Of a stretch of 64,000 nucleotides of DNA, positions 1 to 8,718 are shown one piece after another. The stretch's first letter is position 1. Each line of letters starts with the position of its first letter. Origin of the DNA: Acidisoma sp. PAMC 29798. GTDB taxonomy: Bacteria; Pseudomonadota; Alphaproteobacteria; Acetobacterales; Acetobacteraceae. The stretch covers positions 2,046,001-2,110,000 of the forward strand of contig NZ_CP126994.1 in assembly GCF_030252425.1 (NCBI RefSeq), read 5' to 3'. The translations under genes and the position numbers were made by a program. Below the pieces are notes generated by a model, which saw nothing but the letters and a program-made list of their open reading frames with translations, was not told the DNA's origin and searched no databases.

Positions 1-592
1 AGGTATTGGGGAACTGCGCCGCCTCCGTCCCCATCGGTGTCTCGGGCGGGTTGGTCGCCATCAAGGCGGTGTCGTTCATCAGATCGTCACGGCGCGGCAG
101 GTCGCTCAAGGCCTTCAGGCCGAACTTGGACAGGAAGGCGGGTGTCGTCGCCCATAAGGTCGGGCGGCCTGGCGAGTCTCGACGACCGGCGGGGGCGATC
201 AGCTCCGCCTCCAAAAGCGTGTCCATGGTAGACTGGGAGAGTGTGGTGCCGCGCACCTCCTCAATCTCGCCACGCGTGACGGGCTGGCGATAGGCGATGA
301 TGGCGAGCGTCTCCATGGCCACGCGCGGCAGGCGGCGCGGCACCTCGATCACGCGGGTCAGGCGCGGCGCGAGATCGGGCGCGGTGCGGAACTGCACGCC
401 GCCCCCGACCGCCACCAGTTCCACGCCACGCCCGGCATAGCGCTCACGGAGCGCGGCGATGACGGTCTCCGCCTCCTCCGTATCGGGCAAGAGGGCGGTG
501 AGTGCACGCATCGACACGGGCGCGGCGGCGGCGAAGAGCATCGCCTCCACCAAGCGGAGCGAATCGTCGGAGATGGTCGTGGTGTCAGTCAT
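1..592 (-). CDS. scpB: Segregation and condensation protein B (3' end beyond window)
   Basis: ScpB is the winged-helix partner of the kleisin ScpA in the SMC-ScpAB condensin complex that compacts and segregates the chromosome. I translated 197 codons from the ATG at 592. The family hallmark IIAYRQPVTRGEIEEVRG is at residues 98-115, followed by the second winged-helix segment. The reading frame is still open at the left edge, so the gene is partial; the visible tail after about residue 165 looks like the usual variable C-terminus. It is downstream of scpA on the same strand, but 99 bp containing a palindromic repeat separate two genes that normally abut. Confidence 0.93.
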   Translation of the reverse strand, partial: MTDTTTISDDSLRLVEAMLFAAAAPVSMRALTALLPDTEEAETVIAALRERYAGRGVELVAVGGGVQFRTAPDLAPRLTRVIEVPRRLPRVAMETLAIIAYRQPVTRGEIEEVRGTTLSQSTMDTLLEAELIAPAGRRDSPGRPTLWATTPAFLSKFGLKALSDLPRRDDLMNDTALMATNPPETPMGTEAAQFPNT

Positions 593-613
593 TCGTACGT
601 TCCGCCCCATGAC

Positions 614-684
614 GGTGGATTGCGCTGCGCTTATCCACCCTACGACGCCCTTTTGTAGGGTGGATAAGCGCAGCGCCATCCACC
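614..684. repeat. Palindromic repeat family A, copy 1 (paired arms)
   Basis: Two inverted arms (614-643 and 655-684) flank a short spacer. Each arm is itself a stem, GGTGGA...TCCACC, around a GCGCTGCGC core. It occupies the scpA-scpB gap. The GGTGGA variant pairs with TCCACC, whereas other copies have GGCGGA with TCCGCC. Confidence 0.85.
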
Positions 685-691
685 AACCCGG

Positions 692-1453
692 CTACTCGCT
701 GCCACGCTTGACCATGATCGGTCCGAAGGTCTCGTCCTGACGCAGGTCGATCGCGCCGCCCCGTGCCATCTCCAGCCCCGCGAGCAGCGTGCTCGCCAGG
801 GCCGCGCGGCGGGCAAGCGGCTCCAACGGCGTCACCTCGGGCAGGAAACTCATCAGCTCCGTCCAGTCCGGCATCTGCCCAAGCATCAACCCCAGCCGCC
901 GCAACGCGTCCTGCACGCTCCACCACACCATCGGGCGCGGCACATAGCGGCGGGTCGCGGCCTGCCGGCGGAGCGCGCCGATATGGCCGCGCAATAGGCT
1001 CGGCAGATCGAGCAACAGGCCCGAACGATCCGTCTCGGTCAGGTTTTCGGGCATGCCCCGCGCGAAGACATCCAGACCCAGTTGCGGCCGGCGCCCGAGC
1101 CACAGCGCCGCCGCGCGCATCGCCTGCAATTCTGCCAGCCGTCCGGCCAGCGTCTCGGCCGCCATGTCGGCGTCTTCCGCCTCCTCCACCCCCGCCGGCA
1201 CCAGCAGGCGCGACTTCAGCCAGGCGAGCCAGGCGGCCATCACCAGCCAATCGGCCGCGAGTTCCAGCCGGATGCGCCGCGCACCCTCGATGATGGCGAG
1301 ATACTGGTCCACGAGAGCGAGGATCGAGATTTTCGAGAGGTCCAGCTTCTGGCCGCGCGCGAGATCGAGCAGCAGATCGAGCGGCCCCTCGAACCCCTCC
1401 AGCCGCAGCATCAGGCTGGAGCCGCCCTCCGCCGTGACGGGCGTTTCAGACAC
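692..1453 (-). CDS. scpA: Segregation and condensation protein A (kleisin)
   Basis: ScpA is the kleisin that bridges SMC heads together with ScpB during chromosome segregation. The 253-residue product has the classic N-terminus (LEGFEGPLDLLLDLARGQ, about residues 18-35), then the ISILALVDQYLAII and ADWLVMAAWLAWLKSRLLVP helices, and a C-terminal winged helix ending in an acidic/basic tail. The length is normal for the family. The start at 1453 overlaps the 3' end of the upstream membrane-protease gene by 8 nt, suggesting translational coupling. A family A palindrome separates it from scpB downstream. Confidence 0.96.
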   Translation of the reverse strand: MSETPVTAEGGSSLMLRLEGFEGPLDLLLDLARGQKLDLSKISILALVDQYLAIIEGARRIRLELAADWLVMAAWLAWLKSRLLVPAGVEEAEDADMAAETLAGRLAELQAMRAAALWLGRRPQLGLDVFARGMPENLTETDRSGLLLDLPSLLRGHIGALRRQAATRRYVPRPMVWWSVQDALRRLGLMLGQMPDWTELMSFLPEVTPLEPLARRAALASTLLAGLEMARGGAIDLRQDETFGPIMVKRGSE

Positions 1454-2147
1454 TCTGCCCGGCGAGGTTGAAGACCAGACGCATGGTCCAGGGCACGATG
1501 CGATTCAGCAGATCGTGGATCGGGTCGAAGGACCAGCCAAACTGGCGGGAGGCTTCGGGCACGATGAAGATTAGCAGCAGCACGATGGCGATTCCGGCGC
1601 GCTCCATCCGCGCCCAGCGCTGCGCCAGGGGCAGTGGCAGCAGTCCGACGATGATGCGGCCGCCATCCAGCGGCGGAATCGGCAGCAGATTGAACAGGCC
1701 GAGCACGACATTGGCCAGGATGAAGTCCTGGATGAAATTCGTCGCCGGCACGATGGCGCCGGCATTCACATAAGGCAGTAGCCACGCCGCCAGGGCGCCG
1801 AGCCAGGCAAGGAAGAAGTTCATCGCGGGACCGGCGGCGGCGACCAGCATCATGCCCCGCCGGGGGTCGCGAAACCGCCATGCTGCGACTGGCACAGGCT
1901 TCGCCCAGCCGAACATGAAGACCACGCGCCCGATCGACACGAGCTGACCGATCAGCAACAGGCCGGGCAGGATGATGGTCCCGACGCGGTCGATATGGCG
2001 CAGCGGATTGAGCGACAGCCGGCCCGCGAGCTTCGCCGTGTCATCGCCCAGCGCCCAGGCAGCATAGCCATGCGCCGCCTCATGCAGGGTGATGGCGAGG
2101 ATGGTGGCAATGGCGCCGATCAGGATGTCGGAGATCAGACCGGTCAT
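1446..2147 (-). CDS. Site-2-protease-type M50 family membrane metallopeptidase
   Basis: A polytopic zinc protease of the S2P/M50 class, 233 residues. The zinc-binding HEAAH lies at residues 22-26 in the first membrane segment, and the third-ligand motif NLLPIPPLDGGR is at about 153-164. Several hydrophobic segments span the protein. Members of this compact subfamily are cytoplasmic-membrane proteins; the substrate cannot be inferred from sequence. It overlaps nagZ upstream by 4 nt and scpA downstream by 8 nt, so it is in the same transcription unit. This gene is often found between nagZ and scpA in related bacteria. Confidence 0.92.
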   Translation of the reverse strand: MTGLISDILIGAIATILAITLHEAAHGYAAWALGDDTAKLAGRLSLNPLRHIDRVGTIILPGLLLIGQLVSIGRVVFMFGWAKPVPVAAWRFRDPRRGMMLVAAAGPAMNFFLAWLGALAAWLLPYVNAGAIVPATNFIQDFILANVVLGLFNLLPIPPLDGGRIIVGLLPLPLAQRWARMERAGIAIVLLLIFIVPEASRQFGWSFDPIHDLLNRIVPWTMRLVFNLAGQSV

Positions 2148-3139
2148 GCCACCAGCTCCAACAACGCAGTACGCTCGGTGAGCCAGCCCGCGAGATCGGG
2201 CGTGGTCGCGAGTAGACGGTCGCCGGCGATCCGCGCGCCGAGGCCCGCGACATCTGCCAGCGCATCCAGCACGGCGGCATTGCCGTCATAGTCGCCGGGG
2301 CAATGGAGAGCGATGTCGCAACCGGCGGCGAGGCAGCGCTGCGCGCGTTCGACCGGCGTTCCCTGCAGGGCGTTCATGGTGAGATCGTCAGAAACCAGCA
2401 GGCCGCGAAAGCCGATGGCCTCGCGAATGACGGTCTGGATGATGAGGGGTGAAAGCGTGCCGGGTTGGGTGTCATCCAGCCCCTCGTAGAGGATATGGGC
2501 CGTGATCATCCAGGGAATCCGGTCCGCAGTCGCGCGGAAGGGCGCGATATCGGCGGACCAATCCGGCCCCTGGGCCGAGACGCGCGGCAGACCTAGATGG
2601 CTATCGAGACGCGCGCGGCCATGCCCTGGCGCGTGTTTCCCGACCGCGATGACGCCGGCGGCGGTAAGGCCTTCCGCCATGGCGAGGCCGAGTGCCGCGA
2701 CCACGGCCGGATCGGCGCCGAAGCTGCGGTCGCCCACGACCTTGTCCTGGCCCGGCACGGCCAGATCGAGCACCGGTGCCGCCACGACGTCGAAGCCCAT
2801 GGCGCGGCATTCGGCACCGATCGCCGCGCCATGCAGCCAGGCCGCGCGCAGCCCGGCCTCGGCGTCTAGGTCATGCAACCGGCCGATGACGGCGGCGGCG
2901 GGATGCGCCGCCCAATGCGGCGGCCGCAAGCGGGCGACGCGGCCACCTTCCTGATCGACCATGATGACGGCATCCGGATGGAGTACCGCGCGCAGGGATG
3001 CGGTGAGCGTCTGCAGCTGATCGGGGTCCACGACGTTGCGGCCGAACAGGATCGCGCCGGCCGGCGGGTGGGCTGCGAACAGCGCCGCCTCGGCCTCGGT
3101 CAAAGCCGGGCCGGAGATGCCGAGGATGACGGGTTTCAC
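2144..3139 (-). CDS. nagZ: Beta-N-acetylhexosaminidase, GH3 family
   Basis: NagZ is a cytoplasmic enzyme that removes N-acetylglucosamine from muropeptides (GlcNAc-anhydroMurNAc-peptides) in peptidoglycan recycling. The 331-residue protein carries VDQEGGRVARL (residues 61-71), the substrate-binding loop GKHAPGHGRARLDSHLGLP (about 167-185, with the Asp/His dyad of bacterial NagZ) and SDDLTM (250-255) bearing the nucleophilic aspartate. Length and motif spacing are typical. The ATG at 3139 follows a family B repeat that separates it from the SPOR gene. The activity can influence beta-lactamase induction in bacteria with AmpR; no ampR is visible here. Confidence 0.94.
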   Translation of the reverse strand: MKPVILGISGPALTEAEAALFAAHPPAGAILFGRNVVDPDQLQTLTASLRAVLHPDAVIMVDQEGGRVARLRPPHWAAHPAAAVIGRLHDLDAEAGLRAAWLHGAAIGAECRAMGFDVVAAPVLDLAVPGQDKVVGDRSFGADPAVVAALGLAMAEGLTAAGVIAVGKHAPGHGRARLDSHLGLPRVSAQGPDWSADIAPFRATADRIPWMITAHILYEGLDDTQPGTLSPLIIQTVIREAIGFRGLLVSDDLTMNALQGTPVERAQRCLAAGCDIALHCPGDYDGNAAVLDALADVAGLGARIAGDRLLATTPDLAGWLTERTALLELVA

Positions 3140-3159
3140 GAGCGACAGGCCAATAATAG

Positions 3160-3264
3160 ATCGTCACCCGCGCACTTGATGCGCGGGCCTACCCGTCGCG
3201 GCGCCCCGACGCCGTGTGGGCGCCACATCGGGTAGGTCCCCGGGTCAAGCCCGGGGATGACGAT
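3160..3264. repeat. Palindromic repeat family B, copy 1
   Basis: About 105 bp forming a large imperfect inverted repeat. Its ends are ATCGTCA and TGACGAT, with two lateral stem-loops: a CGCGCA-CTTGA-TGCGCG type on the left and a CCCGGG-TCAAG-CCCGGG type on the right, plus inner CTACCCG / CGGGTAG arms. It separates the SPOR and nagZ genes. Confidence 0.85.
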
Positions 3265-3302
3265 GGTGGGAGGGCCGCCGCTTTCATTCACGATGAAGGT
3301 GC

Positions 3303-4094
3303 TCAGAACGCCGCGACGGTGCAGCGGCCGCCTTGACCACGAACCGCATCACAGAACGTCGTTGCCGTCGACACAGACGCGAATCCGGCCGTCCGCACCC
3401 GCCAAAAGCTGCGGCCATTCACGTCCGCATGCATGAAGATCGGGCTGCGGCCGTGGAACAGAGCCGGCATCCGATGCGACAGATGGTCCCACTCCGCATG
3501 GGCCGCATCGACGCTGTCGAGCGCCGCGAGCTGCACCTGAACGTGGCCGGCCTTGCCAGAATGCGTTGCCGGCGGGGCATATTCCTGCGCCAGATTACCC
3601 ACCCGCGCGGCGCTTTTGGACGGCGGCACGATATGGGTCGCGGCGCCCGACCCCGGCTGAGCCGCTGTTTCCGGCACGCTCGGCACGGTGACGGCCGGTG
3701 GTGGCGTCGGCACACTCGCGGCCGGTGGCGGGACCGGAGCAGGCGCCGGCGGCTGGTTCTGGGACGCCGCGAGGCCGGCGGGGTTGGCCACTTCCGGTGC
3801 AGGGGCGAGGCTCGCGGTGCCTCCCGAACCGACACCGCCGAGCAACTGGCTGCTCTGGTTGGGCAAATCCAGCCCACCCGGATCGGAGGGCTTCACCTTC
3901 ACCGCCGTAGTCGGCGCCGTGATGATCGGAACAGAATTCGGCCCGCCACCCGTCAGGGCGGCATAGCCAATGACAAAGACGAGCAGAACGACGCCGATGG
4001 CGCCGCCGGTCAGCACCAGGCGACGACCCTCCGCCGCACGACGCTCTGGCCCGGATCGGTATCCGGGCGGCGGGATGCGGAACTCGTCCGACAT
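3303..4094 (-). CDS. SPOR domain-containing membrane protein
   Basis: A 263-residue bitopic protein: a short cytoplasmic N-terminus, one transmembrane helix (about 28-48, TGGAIGVVLLVFVIGYAAL), a long Pro/Ala-rich linker (about 60-170) and a C-terminal SPOR-type domain (about 183-263) that ends in KLAAF-like hydrophobic strands. SPOR domains bind denuded glycan strands of septal peptidoglycan, so a cell-division role is likely by family. Its stop is 1 nt after position 3302, and its start abuts argS downstream of that gene's stop, an arrangement common in alphaproteobacteria. Confidence 0.85.
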   Translation of the reverse strand: MSDEFRIPPPGYRSGPERRAAEGRRLVLTGGAIGVVLLVFVIGYAALTGGGPNSVPIITAPTTAVKVKPSDPGGLDLPNQSSQLLGGVGSGGTASLAPAPEVANPAGLAASQNQPPAPAPVPPPAASVPTPPPAVTVPSVPETAAQPGSGAATHIVPPSKSAARVGNLAQEYAPPATHSGKAGHVQVQLAALDSVDAAHAEWDHLSHRMPALFHGRSPIFMHADVNGRSFWRVRTAGFASVSTATTFCDAVRGQGGRCTVAAF

Positions 4095-5882
4095 TCAGCG
4101 CATCTCCTCGACGGGCGTCACGCCCATGACCATCAGGCCGGACCGGATGACGGTCGCCGTCGCCGCCACCAAAGCAAGACGCGCCCGTGTGCCGGCGGCG
4201 TCATCGGCTTGAAGGAAGCGCAAGGTCGAGTCGTCGCGGCCCTTGTTCCAAAGCATATGGAACTCGCCTGCGAGGTCATAGAGATAGAAGGCGACGCGAT
4301 GCGGCTCACGCGCCATGGCCGCCCCTTCGATCAGGCGCGGCCAGGCGATCAGCCGGCGGATCAGCGCCAGTTCCTGGGGATCATCGAGGGCCGCGCAATC
4401 GGCGCCGGCCAGCGCCTCGGGCGTGGTCTCGGTGGCACCCAGGCTTTCGGCGGCGGCCCGCAGCACGCTGCGGCAGCGGGCATGGGCGTATTGCACGTAG
4501 AAGACCGGATTCTCCCGCGTCTGCGCCACGGCCTGATCGAGGTCGAACTCCATCTGCGCATCGGATTTGCGCATCAACATGGTGAAGCGCACGGCATCCC
4601 GCCCGACTTCGTCAAGCAGGTCACGCAAGGTCACGAAGGTGCCGGCGCGCTTGGACATGCGCACCGCTTCCCCGCCACGCATGACATGCACGATCTGGCA
4701 CAGCACCACTTCCAGCGTCACCGCGCCATGGGATACGGCTTTCACGGCCGCCTTCATGCGCGAAACATACCCGCCATGGTCGGCGCCGAGCACATCGATC
4801 AGGATGGCAGAGCCGCGCGCAATCTTATCCGCGTGATAAGCGATGTCATTGGCAAAATACGTGTTGGAACCATCGGACTTGCGCAGCGGCCGATCGACGT
4901 CGTCACCGAAATCGGTGGAACGGAACAGCGTCTGCGGGCGCGGCTCCCAGTCATCGGGCGTCTTGCCCTTCGGCGGATCGAGCACGCCTTCATAGATCAG
5001 CCCGTCGGCTGCCAGCGTCGCGATGGCGACATCCGCCGCACCGCTGTCGAGCAGCTTGCGCTCGGAGGAAAACACGTCCTGCCGCACGCCCAACAGTTCC
5101 AGGTCGGTGCGGATTTCGGTCAGCATCATGTCGAGCGCCAGATCGCGCACCGTCTCGAACCAGGTGGCGGGATCGGCGATGCCGAGATCGGGCGTGGCCA
5201 GGATAGGTCCGAGGGCGGCGCGCAGCGCCTGGCCGACGGGGATGAGATACTCGCCGCGATATTGAAGGCCGCTCGGCGCGGCGGCATCGAACTCTTCCGG
5301 CGTGATCGGGCTGCCCAGGGCTTCGAGGTAGCGCCAATAAGAGGCCCAGGCGAGCGCCTGCACCTGCCCGCCAGCATCGTTGACGTAGTATTCGCGGGTG
5401 ACCGCGAAGCCCGCCTTCGCCATGACGGCCGCCAGCGCATCGCCCACCACGGCGCCTCGGCAATGGCCGATATGCATCGGCCCTGTGGGATTGGCGGAAA
5501 CGTATTCGACATTGACGGCCACGCCCGCGCCGGCATCGCCGTCGCCATAGGCCTCACCCGCCGTCAGAATGACGGGGATCTGGTCGAGCAGCGCCTGCGG
5601 GCTGAGGCGCAGATTGACGAAGCCGGGGCCGGCGGGCTCCGCCGCCGACAACAGCGGCAAGGCGGCGAGGCGTTCCGCCAAGGCCTGGGCCAGTTCCTTC
5701 GGATTTCGGCCGGCGGGCTTCGCCGCGACCATGGCGGCGTTGGTGGCCATATCGCCATGGGCGGGGTCGCGCGTTGGCGTGACCTCGACGCGGGCAAGCT
5801 GCTCGGGCGTCAGGACGGGCAGGAGGTCGCTCAGCGCCTCCACGACATGCGCGCGCATGTCGGCAAACAGATTTTGGCTCAT
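4095..5882 (-). CDS. argS: Arginyl-tRNA synthetase
   Basis: A class I aminoacyl-tRNA synthetase that charges tRNA-Arg in the cytoplasm. The 595-residue protein has the HIGH motif at residues 137-140 (ANPTGPMHIGHCRG context), a KMSK-type motif RMSKRAGTFV near residue 400, the N-terminal Arg-tRNA-synthetase domain and a C-terminal anticodon-binding DALR domain ending VMGVTPVEEM. The length is normal. The gene abuts the SPOR gene (stop 4095, SPOR start 4094) and follows the dGTPase-like gene by 9 nt, so the unit is probably cotranscribed. Confidence 0.97.
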   Translation of the reverse strand: MSQNLFADMRAHVVEALSDLLPVLTPEQLARVEVTPTRDPAHGDMATNAAMVAAKPAGRNPKELAQALAERLAALPLLSAAEPAGPGFVNLRLSPQALLDQIPVILTAGEAYGDGDAGAGVAVNVEYVSANPTGPMHIGHCRGAVVGDALAAVMAKAGFAVTREYYVNDAGGQVQALAWASYWRYLEALGSPITPEEFDAAAPSGLQYRGEYLIPVGQALRAALGPILATPDLGIADPATWFETVRDLALDMMLTEIRTDLELLGVRQDVFSSERKLLDSGAADVAIATLAADGLIYEGVLDPPKGKTPDDWEPRPQTLFRSTDFGDDVDRPLRKSDGSNTYFANDIAYHADKIARGSAILIDVLGADHGGYVSRMKAAVKAVSHGAVTLEVVLCQIVHVMRGGEAVRMSKRAGTFVTLRDLLDEVGRDAVRFTMLMRKSDAQMEFDLDQAVAQTRENPVFYVQYAHARCRSVLRAAAESLGATETTPEALAGADCAALDDPQELALIRRLIAWPRLIEGAAMAREPHRVAFYLYDLAGEFHMLWNKGRDDSTLRFLQADDAAGTRARLALVAATATVIRSGLMVMGVTPVEEMR

Positions 5883-5891
5883 GAAAACGTA

Positions 5892-7040
5892 TCAGCCTTG
5901 AACGCTGAGATCGGTCAACCGTCGGTATTCTTCCTGCGCATAGCGGTCCGTCATGCCGGCAATATAGTCCCGCACGGTTTCGGCCGCCTGGGCGGTGCCC
6001 GGCGCGCCGGCGCGGGTGCCCCATTCCTCGGGCAGCAGGTTCGGCGCCTCCAGGAACATCATCGCAAGTTCCGCCGTCAGGCGCTTGGCCTTGGCGGACA
6101 TGCGGTTGACCCGCCAGTGACGATACATATTGGCAAACAGGAAGGCCTTGATGGCGTCATTGGCCTCCGCCATCGGCGGGCTGAAAGCGATCACCGGCGC
6201 CGCTGCATGACGGATGCCGTCCGCATCCATCGGCGCGAGGCGGCTCAGATTGTCGCGGCTTTGCTGAACCACGTCTCGGATCAGCCGATCGAGGACGCGG
6301 CGAATCGTCTCATGCCGCAGCCGCCCTGCCGGCAGATCGGCGCGGAGCGCCCGCGCTTCGGCAAGGGCGTCCGCCACCACTGGCAGATGCGCGATATCGT
6401 CCATGGTGAAGAGATGCGCGCGCAGCCCGTCATCGAGGTCGTGGCTATGATAGGCGATATCATCTGCGAGGGCCGAGACCTGCGCCTCCGCCGAGGCATA
6501 GGTGTCGAGGCCGAGCGGGTGGATGGCATTGTAGTCCGCCACATAACCGGCCGGATTCTGGATGGGGCCGTTATGCTTCACCAGGCCTTCCAGCGTCTCC
6601 CAACTCAGGTTGAGACCGTCGAAATCGGCGTAGCGGGCTTCCAAAAGCGTCACGGTCTTGAGACTCTGGGCATTGTGATCAAAGCCGCCGAACGCCGACA
6701 GGGCGGCGTTGAGCCCGTTCTCACCGGCATGACCGAAGGGCGGATGGCCGAGGTCATGCGCGAGTGACACCGCCTCGGCCAAATCCTCGTCCAGCCGCAA
6801 GGCGCGGGCGATGCTGCGGGCGATCTGCGCCACTTCCAGGCTATGGGTCAGCCGCGTGCGGTAGAAATGGCCTTCATGATTGACGAAGACCTGCGTCTTG
6901 TATTGCAGCTTGCGGAAGCCGGTGGAGTGCAGCACGCGGTCGCGGTCGCGCTGGTAGAGGCCACGCATGGCACTGGTCGGCTCGGCATGCAGCCGTCCGC
7001 GTGAGGTCTCTGCCCGGACAGCATAGGCGGCAAGCTCCAT
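5892..7040 (-). CDS. dgt: dGTP triphosphohydrolase-like HD-domain protein
   Basis: A deoxyguanosinetriphosphate triphosphohydrolase-like protein (dGTPase family, type 2) that would hydrolyse dNTPs to deoxynucleosides and triphosphate. The 382-residue product shows YRTRLTHSLEVAQIARSIAR (first metal-ligand His66) and SLAHDLGHPPFGHAGE (HD pair at residues 95-96), the HD-superfamily metal centre, followed by the helical domain typical of the family. It is the first gene of the minus-strand unit and is divergent from erpA, with only about 50 bp between start codons, so both promoters must be packed there. Confidence 0.9.
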   Translation of the reverse strand: MELAAYAVRAETSRGRLHAEPTSAMRGLYQRDRDRVLHSTGFRKLQYKTQVFVNHEGHFYRTRLTHSLEVAQIARSIARALRLDEDLAEAVSLAHDLGHPPFGHAGENGLNAALSAFGGFDHNAQSLKTVTLLEARYADFDGLNLSWETLEGLVKHNGPIQNPAGYVADYNAIHPLGLDTYASAEAQVSALADDIAYHSHDLDDGLRAHLFTMDDIAHLPVVADALAEARALRADLPAGRLRHETIRRVLDRLIRDVVQQSRDNLSRLAPMDADGIRHAAAPVIAFSPPMAEANDAIKAFLFANMYRHWRVNRMSAKAKRLTAELAMMFLEAPNLLPEEWGTRAGAPGTAQAAETVRDYIAGMTDRYAQEEYRRLTDLSVQG

Positions 7041-7092
7041 AGCCGTGAGGTATGCCCTTCAACCGGAGGCGGCAAGGCGCTATGTTGCGGCT

Positions 7093-7437
7093 ATGAGCAC
7101 GCAAACGTCGAATTTCGGCCTCACCGACCGCGCCGCCATCCGCATCTCCGAGCTTCTCGGCAGCCAGCCGACCCCCGCCGCCCTGCGGGTCGCGGTGCTC
7201 GCCGGCGGCTGCAGCGGCTTTCAATACAAGTTCGACCTGGATGAGGCGCCCCCGGCAGCGGATGACTTCGTCATCGAACAGGCCGGCGCGCGCGTGCTGG
7301 TCGATCCCAGCAGCCTCGACCTGCTGGGCGGTGCTCAGCTGGATTACACGGACGCCCTGATGGGCGCGCATTTCGCGATCAAGAACCCGAACGCGACCTC
7401 CTCCTGCGGCTGCGGCACCAGCTTCTCGATCGACTGA
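7093..7437 (+). CDS. erpA: Iron-sulfur cluster insertion protein ErpA / HesB family
   Basis: An A-type carrier that delivers Fe-S clusters to apoproteins. The 114-residue product from the ATG at 7093 (MSTQTSNFGLTDRA) has the three invariant cysteines: Cys40 in GGCSGFQY and Cys105/Cys107 in the C-terminal SCGCGTSF. An upstream in-frame ATG at 7045 would add 16 residues that match no family member, so 7093 is preferred. Divergent from dgt, as is usual in alphaproteobacteria, and followed 21 bp later by xthA. Confidence 0.92.
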   Translation: MSTQTSNFGLTDRAAIRISELLGSQPTPAALRVAVLAGGCSGFQYKFDLDEAPPAADDFVIEQAGARVLVDPSSLDLLGGAQLDYTDALMGAHFAIKNPNATSSCGCGTSFSID

Positions 7438-7458
7438 CGCGCGCTCAGGCAGCCGCCG

Positions 7459-8244
7459 TTGCGCATCGCCACCTGGAACGTCAATTCCATCCGCGTCCGC
7501 CAGACCCATGTGCGGCGGTGGTTGGAGCGGGTGAAGCCCGATGTTTTGGTGCTTCAGGAAATCAAATGCGAGGCGCCGAACTTCCCCGCCGCGGTGTTTG
7601 AAGAACTCGGCTACACGGTCGAGATCGTGGGGCAGAAGGCCTATAACGGCGTCGCGGCGCTGACGCTCGGTCCCGCCACCATCAGCCATCGCGCCCTGCC
7701 CGGCCTTCCCGCCGAAGATGTGCAAAGCCGCTATATCGAGATCGACTATCAGGGCCTGACCGTCATCGGCCTCTATCTGCCGAACGGCAATTCCGGCGGC
7801 GACGCAGGCTACGCCTATAAGCTGGCCTGGATGGATGCACTGTGCGAACGCGCCACCACCCTGCTGACCGAGGACCGCGACCTCGTCATCGCTGGAGATT
7901 TTAACGTCTGCCCGGCGCCGCTCGACTTCGCGGCAGGCACATTGCCGCCGACTGACGCGCTGCTGCGCCCGGAAACCCGGGCGCGCTTCCGGCGGCTGAT
8001 CCATAGTGGTCTGACCGATCCCGTCCGCGCGCTGCACCCCAGCGCCCCGGCCTATAGCTTCTGGGACTATCAGGCTGGCGCCTGGGAGCGCGATCGCGGA
8101 TTGCGCATCGATTTCGCGTTGCTTTCCCCGAAACTCGCCGAATGCCTGGTGGCCGCCGCGCCCGACCGTGACGAACGTGGCGCGGAACAACCTTCGGACC
8201 ATGTGCCGGTGGTCGTCGACCTGGACTGGCCACGCGCGTCGTGA
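7459..8244 (+). CDS. xthA: Exodeoxyribonuclease III
   Basis: An AP endonuclease / 3'-5' exonuclease of the ExoIII (EEP) family, acting in base excision repair. The 261-residue product begins with TTG and reads MRIATWNVNSIRVRQTH. Family residues are present: WNVNS (Asn7), LQEIKCE (metal-binding Glu34), LYLPNGN, AGDFNVCP (Asp/Asn pair) and SDHVPVVVD (catalytic His). No in-frame ATG exists near the N-terminus, so TTG is the start. Its stop overlaps the GTG start of mntR. Confidence 0.94.
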   Translation: MRIATWNVNSIRVRQTHVRRWLERVKPDVLVLQEIKCEAPNFPAAVFEELGYTVEIVGQKAYNGVAALTLGPATISHRALPGLPAEDVQSRYIEIDYQGLTVIGLYLPNGNSGGDAGYAYKLAWMDALCERATTLLTEDRDLVIAGDFNVCPAPLDFAAGTLPPTDALLRPETRARFRRLIHSGLTDPVRALHPSAPAYSFWDYQAGAWERDRGLRIDFALLSPKLAECLVAAAPDRDERGAEQPSDHVPVVVDLDWPRAS

Positions 8245-8669
8245 CCGAACTGCCCACCCAACCCACGCAGGCCCGCCGCTTCTCTAAGACGCGCGATGCC
8301 CATAACTCGGCGCTGCTACAGGACTATGCCGAGCTGATTGACGACCTCATCACCACCACAGGCTCAGCCCGCGCGAGCGAAATCGCCCGAAGGCTGGGCG
8401 TTTCGCATGTCACGGTGATCAAGGCCGTCACGCGGATGGAACGCGAGGGCCTGGCGGTCACCAAGCCCTATCGCGGCATCGCTTTGACCGAGCAGGGCCA
8501 GGCTCTGGCCGACCGTGTGCGGGCGCGCCACAGGCTGGTGGTGAACCTGCTCGTGTCTCTCGATATCCCGCTGGAGATCGCCGAACAGGATGCCGAAGGC
8601 ATCGAGCATTACGTTTCGGATACCACCCTCCAGGCTTTCGCGCATTTCCTTGCGCGCAAAACCGACTAG
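8241..8669 (+). CDS. mntR: Manganese-responsive DtxR/MntR family regulator
   Basis: A DtxR-family metalloregulator, 142 residues, best matching the alphaproteobacterial MntR group that represses Mn uptake. An N-terminal winged helix (ARASEIARRLGVSHVTVIKAVTRMEREGLA) is followed by a metal-binding/dimerisation domain with the conserved EDAEG-IEHYVSD segment, whose Glu and His are metal ligands in MntR. The start is GTG at 8241, overlapping the xthA stop (GTGA), which implies coupled translation. No mntH or sitABCD target is in the window. The SH3-like third domain of DtxR/IdeR is absent, as in MntR. Confidence 0.85.
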   Translation: MTELPTQPTQARRFSKTRDAHNSALLQDYAELIDDLITTTGSARASEIARRLGVSHVTVIKAVTRMEREGLAVTKPYRGIALTEQGQALADRVRARHRLVVNLLVSLDIPLEIAEQDAEGIEHYVSDTTLQAFAHFLARKTD

Positions 8670-8718
8670 GAGAGGTCCAACGGGTCAGGCCGCGCGTGCG
8701 AACCCGAGGGAGACGTCC

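Noticed and set aside
614-684. Repeat family A copies as simple rho-independent terminators
   Set aside because: Copies occur within operons, inside a coding region and upstream of genes, and lack consistent T-tracts. They behave as dispersed elements rather than terminators.
3333-6767. A very long (over 1,100-codon) plus-strand open frame
   Set aside because: It is the antisense shadow of the SPOR, argS and dgt genes, with an Arg/His-rich translation typical of high-GC reverse frames.
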